NCBI GenBank assembly: GCA_009772935.1
Contig: WOUR01000018.1
Span: 61,240-125,239 of the forward strand
Direction of reading: 5' to 3'
DNA: 64,000 bases
DNA from: Rhodospirillaceae bacterium
GTDB taxonomy: Bacteria; Pseudomonadota; Alphaproteobacteria; Reyranellales; Reyranellaceae
Under the pieces are notes generated by a model. It did no database searches and was not told the origin of the DNA. It saw only the letters and a program-made list of their open reading frames with translations. This document shows, one piece after another, positions 55,293 to 63,362 of this stretch (positions are counted from its first letter, which is position 1; the number at the start of each line of letters is the position of its first letter). The translations under genes were made by a program, and so were the position numbers.

Positions 55293-55357
55293 GCGACGCA
55301 GTATGCGCCATTGTCTCTACCGCGACGAGTGTCCACTGATCCCGTGGGCACGAAGAA

Positions 55358-57181
55358 TCAACCGCCGCGGCGGCCGAGACTCCCCCGCATGGATCCACCG
55401 GTCGCACGCAATTCCAGGATGACGGCGCCAGCGGCGGCCCTGCCGGTCGCGGTGAACCCACCGACCGAACAGTCTTGGCCCTCGTAGAGGCGACCGGCGC
55501 CGGAAATGTCACCGTTCGATGACACCGTGAGCGAGAGGGAGGATGTGCCACAGCCCGGCTGGCTGATGCGTCCGATGAGGAGACTTCCGGCGATGCTCAA
55601 CTCTGCGGTGACGACGCCTGACGCCTGGCCGAAGCCGCTGCTCGACATGCCGCCCGCATAGACGCCATCATAGGCACCGCCCTGTCTGGAGGCCGGAGTC
55701 GACGACGCCGGCGGCGTCGGCGGACGAGCCGCGGCCGGGGCCGGCACCTCGCGCAGCAGCGCCGGCACCTGGGCCGCCGTGAGGTAGCCCGTCGCCGTCT
55801 GGCCTTTGGCCTTCTGCCACGCCGCGATCATCTCGCGCGAGCGCTGGCCGAAGGTCCCGTCGCTGCCGCGCGTGTCGTAGCCCAGGGCGGTGAGGATCAC
55901 CTGGATGCGCTGGCGATCGGCCGTGATGAGTTCTAGCGCCTCCTCACCCTCGCGCGCGGCCTCGACAGGATCGGACGAGCGCCCGGACACGGCCGCCTCT
56001 GCAGCGGGCGCGCTTTCGGTCGCCCGCTCCTGTTCCTGGTGCGGTAGCGTCAGGTAGTGGGCGCCTGCCGCCAGCGCCAGCAACATGGCAACGGCGCCGA
56101 GCAGCACAGGCATTGTGCGCGATCGGGTCTTCGGCCCAACGGCGAGAGCCGACGGTTCGCTCGGGGGTGTGGGAGGTGTGGGCGGGGTAGGCGGCGTGGG
56201 CGGCGCCACCGGCTGTGGCATGACCAGCGTTGCGCCTGCATCGGCCATCGAGCCGCCGAGCAGCGCACGCCAGGCGGCGATCGTCTGCGGTCGCTCCTCG
56301 AAGCGCACCGTCAGGCCGTCATCGATGCCGGCGAGCACCGAGGGCGGGAAGCCGATGAGCTGCAACTTCGCCAGCGGCTGATAGGTGTCGTCGAGCAGCC
56401 GGTCGAACGCACCGGGCGGCGCCTTGCCGGTGATCGCATGATGCAGCGTCGCCGCCAGCCCATAGATGTCGGTCCACGGCCCCTGCTTGCCGGTGGCGAA
56501 CTGTTCGGGCGCCGCATAGCCCGGCGTGAAGATCGCCGTCAGGGACGAAGAGCGGCCGGCGACGGCCAGTCGTGCCGCCCCGAAGTCGATCAGCGTCGGA
56601 ATGCCGGTCTGGTTCAGCAGTACGTTGCCGGGCTTGATGTCGCGATGCAGGTATCCCGATTCGTGGACCTTCTCGAGACCTTCTAGCAACGGCGGCAGGA
56701 GGGCATCGACTTCGGCGGGAGAGAGCGGGCCATTGGCCTTGACCCGGTCCTCGAGCGTACCGCCCTGCACCAGCTCCATCACCATGTAGGACGTGCCATT
56801 GGCCTCGACGAAGTCGAAGACCTTCACGATCGAAGGTGCGTCATGCAGCTTCGCAAGGGTGCGGCCCTCGGCGACGAACCGCTCTCGTCCCCAGGAAAAA
56901 TCGTCCGCAACCTCCGTCGAACGCGGAAGCACCGAGGCGCCGTCCTGGCGAATCGCAAGGGCCGGCGGCAGATACTCCTTCAGGGCAACTTCGCGATCGA
57001 GCTGGGTGTCGCGGACCCGGTACGTAATTCCGAAACCGCCCTGGCCCAGCACTTCGAGGACCTCGTAGCGGCCGACGACTCGACCCGGCGCCAGCGCCAC
57101 ATAGTCGACGACGGCGTCGCCGGCGGATGCCGCCTCGATACGTCCGGCAGACTTCTCGCCGATATCGTCGCTGGTATGCAT
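55358..57181 (-). CDS. Transmembrane Ser/Thr kinase with peptidoglycan-binding-like domain and one YDGxYxG domain
   Basis: A 607-residue paralogue of the kinase downstream. Glycine loop GQGGFGITY, Lys68, His179-Arg180-Asp181, Asp199 (LIDFGAA), and a normal APE motif (YAAPEQ). A proline-threonine repeat (327-340) precedes the membrane helix (about 357-377). Outside are a PG-binding-like domain (418-475, GYDTRGSDGTFGQRSREMIA) and one beta-type domain (504-600) with cysteines 544 and 571. The ATG at 57181 follows AGGAG. It is the upstream gene of the kinase pair. The outer part probably senses a cell-wall or envelope signal. Confidence 0.9.
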   Translation of the reverse strand: MHTSDDIGEKSAGRIEAASAGDAVVDYVALAPGRVVGRYEVLEVLGQGGFGITYRVRDTQLDREVALKEYLPPALAIRQDGASVLPRSTEVADDFSWGRERFVAEGRTLAKLHDAPSIVKVFDFVEANGTSYMVMELVQGGTLEDRVKANGPLSPAEVDALLPPLLEGLEKVHESGYLHRDIKPGNVLLNQTGIPTLIDFGAARLAVAGRSSSLTAIFTPGYAAPEQFATGKQGPWTDIYGLAATLHHAITGKAPPGAFDRLLDDTYQPLAKLQLIGFPPSVLAGIDDGLTVRFEERPQTIAAWRALLGGSMADAGATLVMPQPVAPPTPPTPPTPPTPPSEPSALAVGPKTRSRTMPVLLGAVAMLLALAAGAHYLTLPHQEQERATESAPAAEAAVSGRSSDPVEAAREGEEALELITADRQRIQVILTALGYDTRGSDGTFGQRSREMIAAWQKAKGQTATGYLTAAQVPALLREVPAPAAARPPTPPASSTPASRQGGAYDGVYAGGMSSSGFGQASGVVTAELSIAGSLLIGRISQPGCGTSSLSLTVSSNGDISGAGRLYEGQDCSVGGFTATGRAAAGAVILELRATGGSMRGSLGRRGG

Positions 57182-57268
57182 GTCGCTCCTGCCCCGCAAA
57201 GCAACGTTGTGGGGAAGGCTTGCGTTCCTCGGAGACCCGACGCAGCAGATATGCGCAGAGAGGCTCCC

Positions 57269-57418
57269 ATGCCCCAGGCGTTCAAGATATCGGACGAGGA
57301 AAAGCCGGCACCGGCGCTCGGCGCGCCAGAAATTCGCGTGCCGACCGCGGGGACCTGGGTGGGACTTGGAACCTGCCTCCTCGTCGTCATGGCGGGCGTG
57401 ATCTGGACGATCCTCTAG
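57269..57418 (+). CDS. Small single-helix membrane protein
   Basis: A 49-residue protein: a polar N-terminus (MPQAFKISDEEKPAPALG) and one hydrophobic C-terminal helix (GLGTCLLVVMAGVIWTIL). The ATG at 57269 follows AGAGG at 6 bases; an in-frame ATG at 57251 would add six residues. It is divergent from the kinase pair, 87 bases away, and precedes the molybdenum hydroxylase gene by 48 bases. I do not recognise a family. The well-formed helix and ribosome-binding site support a real gene. Confidence 0.6.
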   Translation: MPQAFKISDEEKPAPALGAPEIRVPTAGTWVGLGTCLLVVMAGVIWTIL

Positions 57419-57466
57419 CGAGCCCCTCCATGCCGGGCTAACCTCCGGTCAACACGGAGGAATTTC

Positions 57467-59809
57467 ATGGCGAAGTTCGGCATTGGTCAGTCGGTACGCC
57501 GGGTCGAGGATCCGCGACTTCTCACTGGCGGTGGTCGCTACACCGACGATACGAAGCTCTCGGCCCCGGCTGCCCGGGCCTATGTGCTGCGCTCCCCGCA
57601 CGCGCACGCCGACGTCAAGGGGATCGACACCGCGGCGGCAAAGAAAGCGCCCGGCGTGCTGCTGGTCCTGACCGGCGAAGACGTGAAGAAGGCCGGCTAC
57701 GGCGACCTGCCCTGCCTGGTGCCTGTGACCAACCGTGACGGCACGCCCCGCGGTGAGACGCCCCGGCCGATGCTGGCGCAGGGCCGCGTCCGCCATGTCG
57801 GCGATCCGGTGGCGCTGGTCGTCGCCGAGACGCTGGAACAGGCGAAGGATGCCGCCGAGCTGATCGAGGTCGACTACGAGGCGCGTCCCCACACCGTCGG
57901 CACCTTCGAATCGGCACAGCCCGGCGCACCGCTGGTCCATGACCACATCAAGGGCAATATCGTCTTCGACTGGGAGATGGGCGACCGCGCACGCACCGAA
58001 GCCGCTTTTGCCAAAGCTGACCGCGTCGTGAAGCTCGAGATCGTGAACAACCGCCTGGTCGTGAACTCGATGGAACCACGCGGCGCCATCTGCGAGTACG
58101 ACCCCGCCGATGACCGCTCGACCCTCTGGGTCTCCTCGCAGGGCGTCAGCGTCATCCGCCCCGTGGTCGCCGACATGATCCTCAAGATCGGCCAGCCCAA
58201 GCTGCGCGTGCGTACCGGCGACGTGGGCGGCGGCTTCGGCATGAAGATCTTCGTGCATCCGGAATATCCGCTGGTCGTGTGGGCCAGCCGGGAGCTCAAG
58301 CGCACGGTGAAGTGGATTCCCGACCGCCAGGAAGCCTTCCTGTCAGACGTCCAGGGCCGCGACCACGTCTCGCTGGCCGAGATGGCTCTCGACAAGGATT
58401 GCAGGTTCCTCGGCCTCCGGGTCACGACCCATGCGGCACTCGGCGCCTATCTCAGCCATTTCGGCGCCTTCATCCCGACCATGGCCGGCAGCGGCATGCT
58501 GGCCGGCCTCTACCAGACGCCCGCGATCTACGTAAACGTGAAAGGCGTGATGACCAACACGGTGCCGACGGATGCCTATCGCGGCGCCGGCCGGCCCGAG
58601 GCGGCCTATCTGCTGGAGCGTTTCGTCGACCATATCGGCCGCGAGACCGGCCTCGGCCCCGCGGAGATCCGCAAGCGCAACCTCGTGAAGCCCGACCAGA
58701 TTCCCTGGAATACCGCCTTGGGCGACACGTTCGATTCCGGCGACTTCGACAACGTCATGCTGAAGGGCATGGAGAAGGCCGACTGGAACGGCTTCCCCGC
58801 CCGCCGCGCCGCCTCCCTCGCCAAGGGCAAGTGGCGCGGCATCGGCATGGCGACCTATGTCGAGAAGTGCTCGGGCGGTGCACCGGAAAGCGCCATCGCC
58901 AAGTTCAACGACGACGACACGATCACCGTCTATGTCGGCGTCCAGACCAACGGCCAGGGCCACGAGACCGCTTTCACGCAGATCATGTCGGCACGGCTCG
59001 GCGTCGATGCCGATCGCATCCGCATCGTGCAGGGTGATTCGGACTTCACGCCCGAGGGCATGACCGGCGGCAGCCGCTCCATCCCGGTGGCCGGCGCCGC
59101 CGTGCTGGGCGTCAGCGACAACATCATCGAGAAGGGCAAGCTGGTCGCCGCTTCGGCGATGGAAGCGGCGGTGGGCGACATCGAATATTCCGACGCGACC
59201 TTCCGCATCGTCGGCACCGACCGCACGATGAGCCTGTTCGACGTGGCCCGCGCCGCGCGCGACCCCAAGCACGTGCCGGAGGGCGGCAAGCCCGGCCTCG
59301 ACGACGCCTTCACGCGTACGCCGCAGGCCGCGACCTTCCCCAACGGCTGTCACATCTGCGAACTCGAGATCGATCCCGACACCGGCACGCTGGAGATCCT
59401 CAACTACTCGATCATGGACGATTTCGGCACGGCGCTGAATCCGCTGCTGCTGCAGGGTCAGGTCCACGGTGGCGTCGGCCAGGGGGTCGGTCAGGCACTC
59501 ACCGAGAAGACGATCTACGATCCCGAGTCCGGCCAGCTCATGAGCGGGTCGTTCATGGATTATGCCCTGCCGCGCGCCGACGTCGTGCCGCATGTGAAGT
59601 TCGACATGCACAACAGCCTGTGCACGACCAATCCGCTGGGCGTGAAGGGCGCCGGCGAGGCCGGCGCCATCGGTGCGCCGCCCTCCGTCATAAATGCCAT
59701 CGTCGATGCGATCCATCCGCACACCGGCCTGAAGCATATCGACATGCCGGTGACGGCGTCGTCCCTGTGGGCAGCCATCGACGCCCACCGAACCAGGAAA
59801 GCAGCGTAG
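57467..59809 (+). CDS. Xanthine dehydrogenase-family molybdopterin-binding subunit (CoxL-like, orphan)
   Basis: A 780-residue molybdenum hydroxylase large subunit. It begins GQSVRRVEDPRLLTGGGRYT. The cofactor contacts are GDVGGGFGMK, DAYRGAGRPEA and QTNGQGHET, and the catalytic glutamate is in KGAGEAGAIGAPP. The active-site loop AYRGAGR is not the AYRCSFR of true CO dehydrogenase, so another hydroxylation is likely. No gene for the FAD or the iron-sulfur subunit lies within the window on either side, so electrons must pass to subunits encoded elsewhere. GGAGG precedes the ATG. Confidence 0.92.
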   Translation: MAKFGIGQSVRRVEDPRLLTGGGRYTDDTKLSAPAARAYVLRSPHAHADVKGIDTAAAKKAPGVLLVLTGEDVKKAGYGDLPCLVPVTNRDGTPRGETPRPMLAQGRVRHVGDPVALVVAETLEQAKDAAELIEVDYEARPHTVGTFESAQPGAPLVHDHIKGNIVFDWEMGDRARTEAAFAKADRVVKLEIVNNRLVVNSMEPRGAICEYDPADDRSTLWVSSQGVSVIRPVVADMILKIGQPKLRVRTGDVGGGFGMKIFVHPEYPLVVWASRELKRTVKWIPDRQEAFLSDVQGRDHVSLAEMALDKDCRFLGLRVTTHAALGAYLSHFGAFIPTMAGSGMLAGLYQTPAIYVNVKGVMTNTVPTDAYRGAGRPEAAYLLERFVDHIGRETGLGPAEIRKRNLVKPDQIPWNTALGDTFDSGDFDNVMLKGMEKADWNGFPARRAASLAKGKWRGIGMATYVEKCSGGAPESAIAKFNDDDTITVYVGVQTNGQGHETAFTQIMSARLGVDADRIRIVQGDSDFTPEGMTGGSRSIPVAGAAVLGVSDNIIEKGKLVAASAMEAAVGDIEYSDATFRIVGTDRTMSLFDVARAARDPKHVPEGGKPGLDDAFTRTPQAATFPNGCHICELEIDPDTGTLEILNYSIMDDFGTALNPLLLQGQVHGGVGQGVGQALTEKTIYDPESGQLMSGSFMDYALPRADVVPHVKFDMHNSLCTTNPLGVKGAGEAGAIGAPPSVINAIVDAIHPHTGLKHIDMPVTASSLWAAIDAHRTRKAA

Positions 59810-59815
59810 AGAGTC

Positions 59816-60079
59816 ATGACCGACAACACGAACGATCCCACACTCGCCTCCGCCCTTGCCGATTCGGTGAAGGCGATCGACGCGGACTACAGCGAAGAGA
59901 TGAGGGAACTGCGCGCGCTCTTCGAAGAGGCGCGCCTCGAGGCGGAGAAAGATGAACCGAGCGACGTGAAACTGAAGGCGCTGCTCAACGATGCCAACGA
60001 AATGGCACGCACCTTCGCCACCCTCGATCCGGCCTGGGGTGCCGTCCAGAGGGTTGCGCGTATGTTCGGCATTCTCTGA
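59816..60079 (+). CDS. Small hypothetical helical protein
   Basis: An 87-residue, acidic, probably all-helical protein (EEMRELRALFEEARLEAEKD, then LKALLNDANEMARTFATLD). It has no signal or membrane segment. It starts 6 bases after the molybdenum hydroxylase stop and so is probably cotranscribed with it. I recognise no family. The codon usage matches its neighbours, which supports a real gene. Confidence 0.7.
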   Translation: MTDNTNDPTLASALADSVKAIDADYSEEMRELRALFEEARLEAEKDEPSDVKLKALLNDANEMARTFATLDPAWGAVQRVARMFGIL

Positions 60080-60085
60080 AGCGGA

Positions 60086-60433
60086 TCAGTTCGCGGCGCT
60101 GCGACGCAGCTCCAGCGCACGGCGGATGCTGCGCGCCACCTTCTCGTCGACGAAAAAAGCGCGCTCGCTGCGATAGCTCTCGTAGCGGGCGATCTCGATG
60201 GCTCCGACCGCCGCCGCCAGGCGATCTGCGTCAATCTTGAGCTCGAACGCGCAATGAATGGCCGGGCCGCATTCGTCCTCCACGGTTCGGACCGAATAGT
60301 GCCCGTTCGGCGGAAAGGTGACGATCAGATCGTGAAGGGCCCGCGCGGTTTCTACGATCGGCTGACCGCCATCGTCCGCCTGACCCAGAACAAGGTAGGG
60401 ACTTATATCCTCCAACGTCGCACTGTCGCTCAT
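60086..60433 (-). CDS. Small hypothetical protein
   Basis: A 115-residue soluble protein (ISPYLVLGQADDGGQPIVET, HYSVRTVEDECGPAIHCAFE, YRSERAFFVDEKVARSIRRA). It has no membrane segment and no family I can name. The ATG at 60433 is the best start by content; an ATG at 60499 would add 22 residues that overlap the inverted repeat upstream. It converges on the 87-residue gene with a 6-base gap. Confidence 0.65.
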   Translation of the reverse strand: MSDSATLEDISPYLVLGQADDGGQPIVETARALHDLIVTFPPNGHYSVRTVEDECGPAIHCAFELKIDADRLAAAVGAIEIARYESYRSERAFFVDEKVARSIRRALELRRSAAN

Positions 60434-60459
60434 GGGGATGTCAACGACTTGTGCACTGC

Positions 60460-60504
60460 AAAAGTTGCATTCATCCGGCGGCTCTTTCCGGCAATGCAAC
60501 TTTT
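60460..60504. promoter_or_regulatory. Perfect 12-bp inverted repeat with 21-base spacer
   Basis: AAAAGTTGCATT (60460-60471) and AATGCAACTTTT (60493-60504) are exact inverted copies. The arms are AT-rich in GC-rich surroundings, and the spacer contains a smaller CCGG/CCGG dyad. The element lies 27 bases upstream of the small gene at 60086-60433 and 7 bases before a candidate leader peptide. It may be a regulator-binding site or a structured RNA element. Confidence 0.6.
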
Positions 60505-60511
60505 CGAGGCG

Positions 60512-60559
60512 ATGTTCATTAACTATCCAGCACGGGCTGAGCCGCGGATGTACCGGTGA
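60512..60559 (+). CDS. Candidate 15-codon leader peptide
   Basis: A short frame MFINYPARAEPRMYR with a GAGG sequence 5 bases before its ATG, followed after 8 bases by a hairpin and T-run and then by the gene at 60635. The order leader-terminator-gene resembles attenuation control. No run of one regulatory codon is obvious. Too short to judge by codon statistics. Confidence 0.4.
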   Translation: MFINYPARAEPRMYR

Positions 60560-60567
60560 GCTCGTAA

Positions 60568-60599
60568 GGCCCGCCCGGCGCTGTCGGAGCGGGTCTTTT
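60568..60599 (+). terminator. Intrinsic terminator or attenuator upstream of the 60635 gene
   Basis: GGCCCGC (60568-60574) pairs with GCGGGTC (60589-60595), with one G-U pair, and an inner CCG/CGG extends the stem. TTTT follows directly. It lies between the candidate leader peptide and the exported protein gene, 35 bases before that gene's ATG. Confidence 0.6.
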
Positions 60600-60634
60600 G
60601 CGTTGTTCGCGCGACATTCCTTTCCCTTTCGTTT

Positions 60635-61537
60635 ATGACTTTGGCATCTGCCTCAGCTCCGGAGTCCTGCTTGTCGCGCGCTCTTATCGTTCCCGGTTTC
60701 GTCGTCCTCCTCCTGGCATCTGCCCTCCCCGCCGCAGCGCAGGACACCGTCACGGTCGGTGGCGAGAAGAAGCGGGCCTTCGGAACGCCGACGGCTTTTC
60801 AAAATGGCGATACGGCCTGCTACGTCACCCTGAAGGACGACCGCGGCGCCACCTTCGACGAACTGGCGGATTTCGATCTCTGCTCCCTGGAAAAATCTCT
60901 CAAGGGCAAGCGCCTGGCGCTGACCTACAAGACCGCGCGCGTCATGGCGGCTTCGTGCCAGGGCAATCCGGACTGCAAGAAGAGCGAAACCGTCGTCCTG
61001 ATCGCGTCCGCCAAGCCGGCCCCACTCACGGCGCCGGCGCCTGCTGCCCCGACGCCGGCCAAGAGTGCGCAGACCTCCTTCTGCACGCCAACCGAGACGA
61101 TCGTGTTTTCGTGCCGCACCAGCCCGACGAAGCTCGTGTCGGTCTGCGCCTCGAAGGAAGCCGCTCCGGCAAAGGGGTACCTGCAATACCGGACCGGCAA
61201 GCCCGATTCGAACGAGCCGCTCGACCTCACCCTCCCGGCCGCCCAGGTGCCACCCCCCCAGGCGGCCAGCGGCGAATCGTTCCCGCTCGCCGGCGGTGGA
61301 GGGACGTGGCTGCGCGTCTCGGCGAAGAACAACATCGCCTTCGTCGTCTATACCGCTATCGGCAACTGGGGGCCGCGGGGGGAGACGCGCGAGAAAGCCG
61401 GCGTCTCCGTCGAGCGCGATGGCAAGGCCGTCGCCAACCTCAAGTGTACCGGCAAGCCGCTCGGCCTGCTTGGCCCGGACTGGTTCGCGAAGGCCGGCAT
61501 CACGGCCAAGGGGCAGGACTTCGACCTTCCGGACTGA
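60635..61537 (+). CDS. Exported hypothetical protein, cysteine-containing, two domains
   Basis: A 300-residue protein, or 288 residues if a TTG at 60671 is used, which has GGAG at good spacing while the ATG at 60635 has none. A signal peptide (FVVLLLASALPAAAQ) leads to an N-terminal domain with three or four cysteines (GDTACYVTLKDD, DFDLCSLEK, SCQGNPDCKK), a proline/alanine linker, and a C-terminal domain (FCTPTETIVFSCRTSP, FVVYTAIGNWGPRGETREKA). The cysteine spacing suggests periplasmic disulfides. I know no function. It precedes the pepsin-like gene by 5 bases. Confidence 0.75.
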   Translation: MTLASASAPESCLSRALIVPGFVVLLLASALPAAAQDTVTVGGEKKRAFGTPTAFQNGDTACYVTLKDDRGATFDELADFDLCSLEKSLKGKRLALTYKTARVMAASCQGNPDCKKSETVVLIASAKPAPLTAPAPAAPTPAKSAQTSFCTPTETIVFSCRTSPTKLVSVCASKEAAPAKGYLQYRTGKPDSNEPLDLTLPAAQVPPPQAASGESFPLAGGGGTWLRVSAKNNIAFVVYTAIGNWGPRGETREKAGVSVERDGKAVANLKCTGKPLGLLGPDWFAKAGITAKGQDFDLPD

Positions 61538-61542
61538 CGTGC

Positions 61543-62658
61543 ATGAGCATTTCGCGCTCCCTGAAGACCGTCACCATCGCCCTTGCGCTCGTGCTGTCCT
61601 CCATCGCGGGGGTCGGCGCGCAGGAAACCTGGCGCGCCTATGAAGGGCACGAAGCGATCGAGATCCCCTTCGCCAATGGTCCCATCTCCCTGCACCACGT
61701 GCCCGACGTCTGGCTCAGCCTGAGCGGCGCGGGGCCACGCCGTTTCGGCATGGATACCGGCTCCACCGGTATCGTCGTCTCGGCCGAGCACTTCATCCCC
61801 GGGCCCCGCGACGTCGCGCAGGGGCCCGGACGACTGGTCTACAACAGCAGCGGCCGCGTCCTCAGCGGCGAGCATTGGTTGACCGATGTCGTCATCCGCC
61901 GCGACGAGCATACTCCGGTCGCCACGGCGCGCGTACAAGTGCTGAAGGTCGACCGGATCACCTGCCTCGAACATGCCCGCGACTGCCGGCCGGAAGTCGA
62001 GCCGCGCAATGTCAGCTACATGGGCATCGGCTTCGATCGCGGTGCGGCGCAGGCGACCGCCGGCAACTCTTCGCCGAAGAATCCCTTCGTGAGCCTCGTC
62101 TCGCTGGCGTCGGGGCGGCCGGTCGGATCGGTTCGGCCGGGCTATGTCGTCACGCGCACCAGCGTGCATCTCGGCATGACTCCCGCACTCACCCGCCACA
62201 TGGCCTTCGTGAAGTTGACGCCCAAGGCGCATCCGCCGGGTGTACCGGACTGGAACGGCGCGCCGATGACCGTCTCGGTCGACGGCGTCTCCGGCCGAGG
62301 CACGATGCTGATGGATACCGGCATCAACTACATGTTCATCTCGCCGCCGGCCGGCACACGCCTGGAGCGCGGCCGGCGCGCCCCGGAGGGCACGCGGATC
62401 GAGCTTTTCATGCCCAACCGGCTTCGCCCGCAGCCCGCCTTCTACGAATTCAGGGTCGGCCGGCGCGGCAACCCGCTCCATCCCGAGCGGATCGAGGTGG
62501 TGCGCGACCCCATGGTCTTCGTGAACACCGGCCGCATGTTCCTGGAAGGTTTCGACTATCTCTACGATGCCGCCGGCGGCCATGTCGGCTACGGCTGGAA
62601 CGGCCGGGTCAGCCACGAATACGGCGGCGTGACACCCGGCACCTACGACGCGCCATAG
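61543..62658 (+). CDS. Secreted pepsin-like (two-lobed) aspartic protease-type protein
   Basis: A 371-residue exported protein. A signal peptide ends near GVGAQ (residue 27). Two DTG motifs occur: Asp71 in FGMDTGSTGIVVS and Asp258 in MLMDTGINYMFIS, one per lobe as in pepsin. MGIGFDRG (160-167) sits where pepsins have a hydrophobic-hydrophobic-Gly segment, and GRMFLEGFDYLYDAAGGHVG (330-349) matches the pepsin ending with F-L-x-x-x-h-x-h-a-D. Two cysteines (141, 148) may pair. It follows the previous gene by 5 bases. It could be a periplasmic protease or a domain-only relative; activity is inferred. Confidence 0.75.
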   Translation: MSISRSLKTVTIALALVLSSIAGVGAQETWRAYEGHEAIEIPFANGPISLHHVPDVWLSLSGAGPRRFGMDTGSTGIVVSAEHFIPGPRDVAQGPGRLVYNSSGRVLSGEHWLTDVVIRRDEHTPVATARVQVLKVDRITCLEHARDCRPEVEPRNVSYMGIGFDRGAAQATAGNSSPKNPFVSLVSLASGRPVGSVRPGYVVTRTSVHLGMTPALTRHMAFVKLTPKAHPPGVPDWNGAPMTVSVDGVSGRGTMLMDTGINYMFISPPAGTRLERGRRAPEGTRIELFMPNRLRPQPAFYEFRVGRRGNPLHPERIEVVRDPMVFVNTGRMFLEGFDYLYDAAGGHVGYGWNGRVSHEYGGVTPGTYDAP

Positions 62659-62693
62659 AAAAACGGCGGGCCGATGTCGGGAGAGGGTGATGC

Positions 62694-62714
62694 CGTTCGT
62701 CCTTGGGACGAACG
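62694..62714. repeat. Perfect 9-bp hairpin upstream of the AHSA1 gene
   Basis: CGTTCGTCC-TTG-GGACGAACG forms a perfect stem 5 bases before the ribosome-binding sequence (AAGGAG) of the next gene. It could influence translation of that gene or bind a regulator. Confidence 0.5.
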
Positions 62715-62733
62715 ACCTCACAAGGAGTCAGAG

Positions 62734-63216
62734 ATGACGGCGATGCCTGCAAACGCCCCCGCAAACGACCGCGAACTCGTTCTCACCCGCCTGATCGACG
62801 CCCCACGCGAGAATGTCTATCGCTGCTGGACGGAACCGGCGCTGATGAAGCAGTGGTTCGCGCCCAAACCCTATGAGACACCGGTCGTGGAGACGGATGT
62901 GCGGCCCGGCGGCTCCAGCCTGATCGTGATGCGCGGTCCAGACGGGCAGGACATGCCGAACCGCGGCATCTACCTCGAGATCGTGCCGAACGAGCGGCTG
63001 GTCTTCACCGACGCTTTCACCGAGGCATGGCTGCCCTCGGCAAAGCCGTTCATGACGGTAATCCTCACCTTCGAGAAGCAGGGCGACAAGACGCTCTACA
63101 CCGCCCGCGTCCGCCACTGGACCGCCGAGGATCGCGCGGCCCATGAGAAGATGGGCTTCCACGTCGGTTGGGGCATCTGCACCGACCAGCTCGCCGCGCT
63201 GGCGGCGACCCTTTAG
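62734..63216 (+). CDS. AHSA1-type SRPBCC-family protein
   Basis: A 160-residue protein of the activator-of-Hsp90 homologue 1-like (START-fold) family. It begins LVLTRLIDAPRENVYRCWTE, has LMKQWFAPKPYETP and DVRPGGSSLIVMRGPDG, and ends with the long helix HEKMGFHVGWGICTDQLAAL. The ATG at 62734 has AAGGAG at 7 bases. These proteins bind small hydrophobic ligands; the role here is unknown. A hairpin lies just upstream of the ribosome-binding site. Confidence 0.9.
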   Translation: MTAMPANAPANDRELVLTRLIDAPRENVYRCWTEPALMKQWFAPKPYETPVVETDVRPGGSSLIVMRGPDGQDMPNRGIYLEIVPNERLVFTDAFTEAWLPSAKPFMTVILTFEKQGDKTLYTARVRHWTAEDRAAHEKMGFHVGWGICTDQLAALAATL

Positions 63217-63362
63217 TCCGACAAACGCTGCCAAGCCGAACGCTGTAGGCTGTCCCCGGCCACGATGACAGGAGGACAGCCGCCAAGCCTGCTCACGCCC
63301 TCGAAGCTCTTTGGGAGGAACACTGCCGCCAGGAGTTCGAGACCCGCGACGTCGATGCGACG

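Noticed and set aside
57467..59809. Assignment as aerobic CO dehydrogenase large subunit
   Set aside because: The active-site loop reads AYRGAGR instead of AYRCSFR and the other subunits are missing.
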